Both the position numbers and the translations under genes were made by a program. A stretch of DNA of 13,300 bases from Candidatus Colwellbacteria bacterium RIFCSPLOWO2_02_FULL_44_20b (lineage in GTDB: Bacteria; Patescibacteriota; Minisyncoccia; UBA6257; Colwellbacteraceae). Position 1 is the first letter of the stretch. Every line of letters starts with the position of its first letter. Location of the stretch: NCBI GenBank assembly GCA_001817765.1, contig MHIZ01000022.1:18920-32219 (forward strand), in the 5' to 3' direction. This document shows positions 5,769 through 12,026 of this stretch, one piece after another. The notes under the pieces were generated by a model. It was not told the origin of the DNA. It ran no database searches and was given only the letters and a program-made list of their open reading frames with translations.

Positions 5769-7052
5769 TTAATAAAACAGAGGGTTTTGTGTTTTTAAAG
5801 AAGCGCGCTCTTTTTCTTCAAAGATTTTTATTTTTCCGTATTCGCCGTCATAGCCGGGATCAATACGAACCTCGCCTTCGCGAACACGGAGAATGCCTTC
5901 AATCACTTCAGTTTTAGTACCAGCTTCTTTTAGTTCTTTGTCGCTTGCCTCGAAAAGAATTTTCAGCTCTGTATCAAGCGCGATAATCATTTTTTTATAT
6001 TCCTCTTTGACGCGTTTACTTGTTGGGCCTACATCAAAGGCTTCGCCGATGATTTCATCAAGCGGAATCATATTTTTGTACCCTACCTTCTTTTCGTCTT
6101 TAAATCCTTCGGGACGATCGGCGAGCGCGTCAACCCGATTCATAACACCAACAGTGACTGGTTTACCACAGACGGGACACTTTCCCTCGAGCTTCTTTGT
6201 TTCGCTTGGAGCGAGGCATTTTTTACAGACACGATGACCGTCATAGTGATATTTGCCTTCTTCGGGAAAGAATTCGAGGGTGCGTAGAAAATTTTTAGGA
6301 TTCTTTTCTTTGAGTGCTTTTGCGAGCGCATTAAAGGAAGGTTTAATATCGAATTCATTCGCTTCTCTACCAATGCGTTGGAGGGAATGTGAATCTGAGT
6401 TTGAAATCAGCGCAATTTTGTCTAGTTTTGAGATGCGCCAATTCATCGGCGGGTCACTTGAGAGACCTGTTTCGATCGCATAGACATATTTTGTGTTGTC
6501 GCCGAAACATTCTTCGAGTGAATCAAAGCCCGACATCGAACCAAAGACTGAGAACCATGGTGTCCAGGCGTGCGCGGGTATGAAGAGGGCCTCGGGATTC
6601 GCCTCAAGCGTTGTCTTTAGAAGATCTTCGGAATCGATACCAATAATTGGGCGACCATCTGAGTGCAAGTTTGCCCCGCGCATTAAAAGCGATCGGTAGA
6701 TTTTTTCGATTGTTTCAACATCAGGGACAAATAGAAGATTGTGAACTTTTCGCACCTTGCCGCCGCGCTTATAGATACTTGAAATCTCGGTTGTGAGCAT
6801 AAAGCGCGTATCGGAAAATTTACCTTTCATATTTTTCACCTTATGAGCCGCTTTTACTTTAAAGAGGCCGGGTTCGGCTGGTTCGAGTTTCTCTTTAATT
6901 TCCTTCAGCCATTTAGGATGCGTGAAATCTCCAGTACCCATAATTGTAATACCTTTGTCGCCTGCCCAGGCGTCGAGATTCTCGAGCGTCATTTCTTTTG
7001 AGACGGCGCGGGCGTAGGGAGAGTGGATGTGAAGATCAGCTATGATTTTCAT
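5769..7052 (-). CDS. endonuclease Q family protein (PHP domain, deaminated-DNA repair)
   Basis: Endonuclease Q cuts DNA on the 5' side of uracil, hypoxanthine, xanthine and abasic sites. The 427-residue product matches the family in length (about 400-430) and layout. An N-terminal PHP domain shows ADLHIHSPYARA with His8 and His10, GTGDFTH (Asp42, His45), Glu89, His104, HAWTPWFSVFG starting at His161, and SNSDSH with Asp220 and His222, a full set of metal-ligand candidates. A zinc ribbon follows with Cys276, Cys279, Cys292 and Cys295, then a C-terminal helical domain. It overlaps the antiporter gene by 4 bp (ATGA) and is probably co-transcribed with it. Characterised members come from Thermococcales, some methanogens and Bacillus; older annotation calls the family TIGR00375. 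Confidence in the family is high; activity is inferred. Confidence 0.9.
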   Translation of the reverse strand: MKIIADLHIHSPYARAVSKEMTLENLDAWAGDKGITIMGTGDFTHPKWLKEIKEKLEPAEPGLFKVKAAHKVKNMKGKFSDTRFMLTTEISSIYKRGGKVRKVHNLLFVPDVETIEKIYRSLLMRGANLHSDGRPIIGIDSEDLLKTTLEANPEALFIPAHAWTPWFSVFGSMSGFDSLEECFGDNTKYVYAIETGLSSDPPMNWRISKLDKIALISNSDSHSLQRIGREANEFDIKPSFNALAKALKEKNPKNFLRTLEFFPEEGKYHYDGHRVCKKCLAPSETKKLEGKCPVCGKPVTVGVMNRVDALADRPEGFKDEKKVGYKNMIPLDEIIGEAFDVGPTSKRVKEEYKKMIIALDTELKILFEASDKELKEAGTKTEVIEGILRVREGEVRIDPGYDGEYGKIKIFEEKERASLKTQNPLFY

Positions 7053-8725
7053 TTTTCGTGATTTCTTAACTTCATCAGATTTGTGATATTTCCATTATCA
7101 TTCACGAGTTCGGCAAGATACTTACCGCTCATTTGTTGAGGAATAACCACATAGTCAGCGCCCTCTTCATACAACTCTTTAGCACGCATACTATTTTCCG
7201 CAGTCATTATTACTTTTGATTGCGGATTATTTTTCTTCATATATTCAAGAATCGCGAGGTTGTCCTCGAGCGTTGGTACGGTTGATATAATAACACGGGC
7301 GTTTTCGAGCTTTGCTTGTTCCTGAATTTCTTCATCGTTCGCGTCTCCATAGATACTTGGAACCCGTTCACTTTTCAGGCGTTCCCATACACTCGGGTTA
7401 AAATCAATGACTACGAAGTTCGCCTTTTTTTCTTTGAGCGTTTCAACAATCATAGACCCCATTCGATCGGCGCCGATTATGACAATATGATTTTTCAATC
7501 CTCTGACTATTCCTGTTTTTTCAATAAGTTTTCCGCGTATTTCAAAAATTTTAAGGCCTTTTCTTAGTATTTTATAGAGAGCATCACCATGAGTGATGAG
7601 GTATGAAGAAACAACGATTGTAATAAGACCTACGATTGTAATTAGTGCTACGTGGCTCTCCTCAAGGTGTCCCAACTCTAGACCGAGAAACGCAAGGATT
7701 AAACTAAACTCTGAGATTTGAGCGACTGTGATACTTGCTTTAAACGAGGTGTGGGCCCGATATCCAAGGGCCCCCATTATAAAGAGCATAATGAGCGGAT
7801 TTCCGATTAAGACAAAGAGTGAAAGAATAATTGCCGGTTTTATGAGTTCTGTTGTGCCACCAATTGTCATTTGGCTTCCTAAGATTACGAAAAAGAGAAT
7901 TATAAAGAAATCACGAAGCGGTTTGATTCGCGCGCTGATTTGGTAGTGATACCCTGAGCTTGCAAGCGCAAGGCCGGCAAGAAAACCGCCGATTTCGATT
8001 GAAAAACCGATGAGCGGACTTGCAACGATGGCGGCAACCCCTAGGCCCCAGGCAAGACTTGCGACAAAGAGTGTTTCTTGAGAATTGCTTATGAAATCGA
8101 AAAGTTTCGGCAATACTTTTTTCCCAATAAAAAGCGTTGCCCCGAAAAGCGCTCCTCCTTTTATAAGTATCATTCCGAGATTTATCCAATTTACTCCACC
8201 TTCATTACCCTGCGAGTCGCCGACGATTCCCGGTAGGATAATAAGCGCGAGAATCGCGATGAGGTCTTGTATTAGAAGCAATCCGACAACAATTCTTGCA
8301 TAAAGTGTATCGAGTTCTCTTTTGTCGGAGAGGAGTTTAATGATAATAATCGTTGAGGAAAACGTAAGCGCAATGGCAATATATGCCGCGACAACTAATG
8401 AAAATCCGAGAATTTTTGCTAGTCCGAAACCAATTAAAAATGTAAAAATAACTTGGCCAAGACCTGTATACACCGCCGCTTTTCCGACGGAGCGGATTTC
8501 TTTAATATTTATTTCGAGTCCTACAAGGAAAAGCAGGAGCGCGATACCAATTTTCGCAAGCGAATTTACTACCTCAAGATTGTTGAGCTCAATAAATCCG
8601 AGTGGTCCGATTAAGAGCCCGGCCGCGATATATCCAATTATCGTTGGCTGTTTTAGCCAATGCGCAATAATACTTAAAAATGCCGCGAGGGCAACGATAA
8701 GTGTAATTTCCGTAATGATTGGCAT
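7049..8725 (-). CDS. Kef-type cation/proton antiporter (CPA2) with RCK_N domain
   Basis: The 558-residue protein has a transport domain of about 385 residues with roughly 12 membrane helices, then a cytosolic nucleotide-binding RCK_N/TrkA-N domain at about 411-540. Transport features include FLVGLEINIKEIR, the QD pair (Gln153-Asp154) in LLLIQDLIAILAL typical of KefB/C-type members, and AQISEFSLILAFLGLE. The RCK domain opens with IVIIGADRMGSMIVETL; the usual GxGxxG is GADRMG here, with Asp in place of the second Gly. The later features FVVIDFNP, YGDAND and STVPTLEDN fit the fold. There is no TrkA-C domain. It probably exchanges K+ or Na+ for H+ in the inner membrane. A TATAAT box lies 10 bases before the ATG. 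Its stop overlaps the endonuclease Q start. Confidence 0.93.
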   Translation of the reverse strand: MPIITEITLIVALAAFLSIIAHWLKQPTIIGYIAAGLLIGPLGFIELNNLEVVNSLAKIGIALLLFLVGLEINIKEIRSVGKAAVYTGLGQVIFTFLIGFGLAKILGFSLVVAAYIAIALTFSSTIIIIKLLSDKRELDTLYARIVVGLLLIQDLIAILALIILPGIVGDSQGNEGGVNWINLGMILIKGGALFGATLFIGKKVLPKLFDFISNSQETLFVASLAWGLGVAAIVASPLIGFSIEIGGFLAGLALASSGYHYQISARIKPLRDFFIILFFVILGSQMTIGGTTELIKPAIILSLFVLIGNPLIMLFIMGALGYRAHTSFKASITVAQISEFSLILAFLGLELGHLEESHVALITIVGLITIVVSSYLITHGDALYKILRKGLKIFEIRGKLIEKTGIVRGLKNHIVIIGADRMGSMIVETLKEKKANFVVIDFNPSVWERLKSERVPSIYGDANDEEIQEQAKLENARVIISTVPTLEDNLAILEYMKKNNPQSKVIMTAENSMRAKELYEEGADYVVIPQQMSGKYLAELVNDNGNITNLMKLRNHEK

Positions 8726-8735
8726 CCTTTATATT

Positions 8736-8741
8736 ATTATA
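8736..8741 (-). promoter_or_regulatory. -10 box upstream of antiporter gene
   Basis: A perfect TATAAT on the minus strand ends 10 bases before ATG 8725, predicting a leader of only about 3-5 bases. No -35 hexamer resembling TTGACA is present at 16-18 bases, and there is no TGn extension. It lies just downstream of a hairpin terminator, which supports a transcription-unit boundary. Confidence 0.5.
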
Positions 8742-8785
8742 TCGTGAAGTTCTGATTTCAGCACTTTTAGTTCTAATCCTTTATA

Positions 8786-8828
8786 TAAAGCAAAACTACT
8801 CCACGTACCCAGGAGTAGTTTTGCTTTA
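8786..8828 (-). terminator. hairpin terminator after the short Pro/Gln-rich gene
   Basis: A perfect 17-bp inverted repeat (8786-8802 with 8812-8828, arms TAAAGCAAAACTACTCC and its complement) encloses a 9-base loop. The arms end in A/T-rich runs, so the minus-strand RNA finishes the stem with TTTTGCTTTATAT. It begins 18 bases after the stop at 8847 and precedes the antiporter promoter. Because it is symmetrical it could also stop plus-strand transcription. Confidence 0.75.
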
Positions 8829-8846
8829 ACTAACTTAACAGCTTGG

Positions 8847-9035
8847 CTATGCCTCTTGATCTTCTTTGGGATCTTGAGGTTCTTGCGGTGGCATTTCCGT
8901 AGGCATTTGTTGAGGTTTCTCCTCTGCCGGCATTACTGGAGTGTTTTCCTCAGGTTGCATTTGTGGTTCCACAGGCATTTGCTGTGGTTCCGTAGAAGGT
9001 TGTTGATTTTCTTGCATTTGAATTTGTGTTTTCAT
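8847..9035 (-). CDS. short disordered Pro/Gln/Glu/Met-rich protein
   Basis: The 62-residue product has no recognisable domain. It is almost wholly low-complexity and acidic, with loosely repeated QMP, EPQ and PQ units and no Cys, Trp, Phe, Tyr or Leu, so it should be unstructured and soluble. There is no signal peptide. In favour of a real gene are an ATG start, a strong hairpin terminator 18 bases beyond the stop, and isolation from other genes on both sides. Against it are the small size and the biased composition, which could arise by chance in repetitive DNA. Its codons vary where a bare DNA repeat would not. Confidence 0.5.
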   Translation of the reverse strand: MKTQIQMQENQQPSTEPQQMPVEPQMQPEENTPVMPAEEKPQQMPTEMPPQEPQDPKEDQEA

Positions 9036-9131
9036 TTTTACTTTCTACGGCGTGCGACTATTACCGTTTTTTTAACTGAATATTAGTACTTTTTTAGCTT
9101 ACCTTATATTGTTTTTAATTACTACGAAACT

Positions 9132-9683
9132 TTACATTCCTTTTGTAACGCCAGCTTTATTTAATTCTTCTAGGAGCAGATCAAAGAGTTTGACTACCTT
9201 TTTCTCTTTATGATGCGCCATCAATATGAGGATCACATTTGCGGGTATTATTACGAAAAACGGCATGAGTTCTAGGATGACGACAGCTATATACCTTTTC
9301 CAAATCCACCCTATCATTCTTTTTTTCCACCACTTACCACTTATTTTATTATGACACCAGAGAAATAGAATAATCAGAAAAATAAATGAAAGTATTTTTG
9401 TGAAAATAATTCCGACCAATGTTAACTCAAGCCCGAAGTCGATAATATCTTTTAATACGGCAACAATCAGTATCGCGAATGGAAAATCAGGATCTTCGGG
9501 TCGATCCTCTATTGCCAGTTTAACGTCCTCGTCTTCTAACTCTTCCTTTTCTTCTTTAAAAATATCTTTTACTTTTTCTACTATCGCTTTTACCTCCTCG
9601 GGACTTTCAAGCACCTTTTTTACCGCCTGTTTTATTTCTCCTGGTTTTAACTCCTCAGAGCTTTCTTGATAGTACGTTTCCAT
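9132..9683 (-). CDS. membrane protein of unknown function
   Basis: The 183-residue product is not recognised. The first 65 residues are charged, mostly acidic and probably helical (KEEKEELEDEDVKLAIED around 43-60). A hydrophobic stretch begins at FPFAILIVAVLKD (67-79), then a long membrane segment at about 84-110, a basic loop with Trp (KWWKKRMIGWIWKR, 117-130), another membrane segment at about 131-156, and a cytosolic tail that starts HHKEKKVV. The many Lys/Trp/Arg residues in the central loop suggest a membrane-surface helix on the cytosolic side. The ATG follows the stop codon of the channel-like gene by 2 bases, so the two are co-translated. A joint role is possible but unproven. Confidence 0.78.
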   Translation of the reverse strand: METYYQESSEELKPGEIKQAVKKVLESPEEVKAIVEKVKDIFKEEKEELEDEDVKLAIEDRPEDPDFPFAILIVAVLKDIIDFGLELTLVGIIFTKILSFIFLIILFLWCHNKISGKWWKKRMIGWIWKRYIAVVILELMPFFVIIPANVILILMAHHKEKKVVKLFDLLLEELNKAGVTKGM

Positions 9684-9685
9684 AA

Positions 9686-10432
9686 CTATAATGATTCACT
9701 ATCATCGATCCGTTCCCGAGAAATTTTTTTGTTTCCCAGCAAGAGCCGCCTGATGAATATTCCCACGAAGTGAATAATAACACCGAAGAGAACAAGGCCT
9801 GTCAGACGAGCCAATAATGTAATGACAACACCTGCGTATGTTTGAGGAAAGATGCTTACAGCAGGATTTTCCAGCACAACGCCGACTATCCAAAGAATTG
9901 TTATCGGGATACTTTCGAAACCGGGATTGTTATGTTCTAGCGCGTGGAGCAGGCTCGCCAGAATCACCACAACCGAGATAAAGGCGGCGATGTATATCCC
10001 GAAATCAAGTTTATAAACCTCCGATGTCCCCTTGCGGCTTTGATGATTCTCAACGCGGATAACTTTGATCAACCGCAGGATTCTCAAAAACCTCAGAATT
10101 CTCAATTCTCTCGTAAGTTTTAACGGCGCGAGGTAACCAGCTCCTAAGAGTGTCGGGATAATTGAGACAATGTCGATAAGGCCAAAAAAGCTGAATATAT
10201 ATTCGTGTTTTTTGGGCGCGCCTATGACTCTTCCAATATATTCAACTGAGAATATCGCAACACAAATATATTCAATATAGAGAAAACTTGTTACGTATTT
10301 ATGCAGTGAGGGGATCGATTCGAGAATTATCGCGAGAACAGAAAAAATAATTACTATAGAGAGAAAGTTGTTTATAACGAGAAACAGTTTCGATTTTTGG
10401 TTGTAAAACGCCTTGTAGCAGAAGTTTTTCAT
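9686..10432 (-). CDS. voltage-sensor ion-channel-like protein with atypical filter
   Basis: The 248-residue product has the layout of a six-helix voltage-gated channel subunit: S1 about 21-39, S2 51-70, S3 78-97, a classic S4 (about 103-127, LTRELRILRFLRILRLIKVIR with a basic residue at nearly every third position), S5 143-165, a re-entrant pore segment 172-190 and S6 about 200-228. The family is ion_trans (VIC superfamily). The K+ selectivity filter T-V-G-Y-G is absent; the equivalent stretch reads WIVGVVLENPAV (181-192). It may be a non-K+ channel, perhaps Na+-type with Glu188 in the filter, or a non-conducting voltage sensor. The ATG at 10432 lies about 28 bases below a TATAAT box. The next gene begins 2 bases after its stop. 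Confidence 0.82.
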   Translation of the reverse strand: MKNFCYKAFYNQKSKLFLVINNFLSIVIIFSVLAIILESIPSLHKYVTSFLYIEYICVAIFSVEYIGRVIGAPKKHEYIFSFFGLIDIVSIIPTLLGAGYLAPLKLTRELRILRFLRILRLIKVIRVENHQSRKGTSEVYKLDFGIYIAAFISVVVILASLLHALEHNNPGFESIPITILWIVGVVLENPAVSIFPQTYAGVVITLLARLTGLVLFGVIIHFVGIFIRRLLLGNKKISRERIDDSESL

Positions 10433-10460
10433 TACAATTGTTTCTTTCTGTTTTGCTTAT

Positions 10461-10480
10461 ATTATACGATGATTATAACA
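10461..10480 (-). promoter_or_regulatory. tandem -10 boxes upstream of the channel-like gene
   Basis: The minus strand holds TGTTATAAT (10480-10472, an extended -10) and, 5 bases further on, a second TATAAT (10466-10461). Either could start transcription of the channel-like and following membrane protein genes, with a leader of roughly 20-35 bases. No convincing -35 hexamer was found for either. Confidence 0.5.
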
Positions 10481-10536
10481 CTTTTCGATCTTAACTGACC
10501 CTCTGCGGGAAGCCTTTTTTATACTTACTCTTGTGT

Positions 10537-10625
10537 CCTCAAGAGGATTCCCCCGCTCCGCTAACTAGCGGATCGGGGTCCGGGGCGCTCGAATATACTC
10601 GCGCCTTTCGAATCCTCTTAGGGGC
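10537..10625 (-). repeat. GC-rich structured repeat copying the tRNA-Arg 3' end
   Basis: This non-coding stretch is much richer in GC than its surroundings and folds extensively. An outer 10-bp inverted repeat (10541-10550 with 10610-10619) encloses two hairpins: 10551-10578, with 5 + 6 paired bases around one mismatch and an AACT loop, and 10584-10605, with a 5-bp stem and 12-base loop. The left end (10537-10550) repeats 14 bases of the tRNA 3' end (10653-10666) in direct orientation. The right end (10607-10619) is a perfect 13-base inverted copy of tRNA bases 10657-10669. It may be a dispersed palindromic repeat or the trace of an insertion at the tRNA. Strand is nominal. Confidence 0.65.
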
Positions 10626-10649
10626 TTGATTATAGTTACTTAGTAGTAG

Positions 10650-10721
10650 TGCCCTCAAGAGGATTCGAACCCCTATTACAAGATCCGGAATCTTGCGTCC
10701 TATCCATTGAACGATGAGGGC
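10650..10721 (-). tRNA. tRNA-Arg (anticodon CCG)
   Basis: The minus-strand sequence folds as a full cloverleaf of 72 bases including discriminator A. The acceptor stem GCCCTCA pairs perfectly with TGAGGGC. The D-arm is GTTC/GGAC with GG in the loop. The anticodon stem CAAGA/TCTTG holds loop TTCCGGA, giving anticodon CCG (codon CGG, arginine). The T-arm AGGGG/CCTCT has one G-T pair and loop TTCGAAT. CCA is not encoded, so a CCA-adding enzyme is needed. The first base follows directly on the stop codon of the O-antigen-ligase-like gene, so the tRNA is probably cut out of that mRNA by RNase P. Its 3' half can also pair with a downstream inverted copy at 10607-10625. Confidence 0.96.
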
Positions 10722-12023
10722 TTAAGCCGCTTTTTCTTCTAAAACCAGCTTTTCTTCGAGCGGAGCACCCATTATTATTCCCGTAACAAGCCAAAACATC
10801 AAGCGTCCTGGTTCGAGCGTCCAGAGAAAATGATCGGCGATACCAAAAAAGAGAAGCGCAAGCATCATTGTTGTAGGAATAAAAAGCAACGATCCTTTTC
10901 CTTTTGATCGCCAGATAATATCAACAATAAGACGGAGAAAGATAATGAGTCCTAGAATACCAAGTTCTGCACCGATTAGCAGATAGATATTGTGGACTGG
11001 TTGCCACATTTTTTCCGGCATTCCTAAATTTTCGTATGTTCTTTCATTTATTGAATATAAAACTTGATTACCAATACCCACGCCCCATATATTTTTCTCA
11101 ATGATTTCAAGACCGATTTCGTTATAGAGCAGGCGCTGGTTTACTGAGGACTCAAAAAAACTTAATGAGGACCTTTCAAAAATGAGCGGCGAGAAGAAAA
11201 ACCCGAATACAAAAGCGACTGTAATCATAATCGCGAGGAGATTTATTGCTTTTTCACGACGACGCGACTCACTTAGCATTATGATTGTAATGAAAAAGAG
11301 CGCCGCCGTGGCAACGACCCAAGCGGCCCGAGAGAATGTTAGTACGATACCGAGGGTCGTGATAAACAATCCTCCGCTTATCGCGATTTCCTTGGTGAGA
11401 CTCTTTCGTGGAGTTACGAACCAAAGATATATAAAACTCACCAGTCCAATGACAAGAAACGCGCTTAGAATATTCGGATGCGGAAATGTACCATATGCGC
11501 GAATTAATTTACCTCCGTACACAGTAACCTTCGCAATGTCGTCTATTCCTGAACTGAGAAATGACTCCCCTAGAAACCACACGCCTAAACTTTTTTGGAA
11601 AAGAAATTGATACAATCCGATGCATGCTTGTATTACAGCGCCTCCCGCAAACACCGCGCATATCTTTTCTAGTTTTATGACTTTTTCCCGCAGGAGTCCG
11701 GCTATTACAAGCGCGCTACCGATAAGCATCAGGAGCCTTAGGCTATTATAGAGCGCGAGAGCTTTCTCATTCGCAAAGAATACGGAAACGAGCGCACACG
11801 TGCCTAGTATAAGCGAGAGCCAGACATGACGGCCTTCGTTCCATTTTAACTTTCGCGCGCTCCATAGCCGCTTCATCCCAAAGATTATAAGAAGCACGAG
11901 TAACGCATCCCGTGCATAGAGAGATATTGTCGCATACTCATTAAAACTTTCCCCAAATGTATAGAGTATCGTGCGATACCCGAAGGGAATCGCCGCAAAA
12001 ATAAGGTATGCAAACAGTGCCAC
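10722..12023 (-). CDS. O-antigen ligase/polymerase-like membrane protein (Wzy_C/WaaL family)
   Basis: Members of this family join or polymerise lipid-linked sugar chains on the outer face of the inner membrane. The 433-residue product has roughly 10-12 membrane helices and the expected soluble loop in its second half. Family features are RAYGTFPHPNILSAFL (175-190), TFSRAAW (229-235), GVGIGNQ (314-320) and QPVHNIYLLIGAELG (341-355), the last with the conserved His344. The start is GTG at 12023, 3 bases after the permease stop; GAGG lies 14 bases upstream, too far for a standard site. In CPR cells, which usually lack lipopolysaccharide, it more likely acts on surface or S-layer glycans or on exported glycoproteins. 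The gene ends directly at the tRNA. Confidence 0.87.
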   Translation of the reverse strand: MALFAYLIFAAIPFGYRTILYTFGESFNEYATISLYARDALLVLLIIFGMKRLWSARKLKWNEGRHVWLSLILGTCALVSVFFANEKALALYNSLRLLMLIGSALVIAGLLREKVIKLEKICAVFAGGAVIQACIGLYQFLFQKSLGVWFLGESFLSSGIDDIAKVTVYGGKLIRAYGTFPHPNILSAFLVIGLVSFIYLWFVTPRKSLTKEIAISGGLFITTLGIVLTFSRAAWVVATAALFFITIIMLSESRRREKAINLLAIMITVAFVFGFFFSPLIFERSSLSFFESSVNQRLLYNEIGLEIIEKNIWGVGIGNQVLYSINERTYENLGMPEKMWQPVHNIYLLIGAELGILGLIIFLRLIVDIIWRSKGKGSLLFIPTTMMLALLFFGIADHFLWTLEPGRLMFWLVTGIIMGAPLEEKLVLEEKAA

Positions 12024-12026
12024 TTT

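Noticed and set aside
8856..9086. Plus-strand frame rich in Arg, His, Leu and Phe opposite the short Pro/Gln gene
   Set aside because: Its odd composition is the mirror of the Pro/Gln/Glu codons, and it has no start signal or domain.
10500..10521. Plus-strand intrinsic terminator ending in TTTTTT at 10515-10520
   Set aside because: The preceding sequence forms only a weak 3-bp stem and no plus-strand gene leads into it.
10537..10625. Integron attC site or CRISPR repeat
   Set aside because: The palindromes lack the GTTRRRY/RYYYAAC ends of attC, and there is no series of equal repeats and spacers; no cas gene or integrase is nearby.
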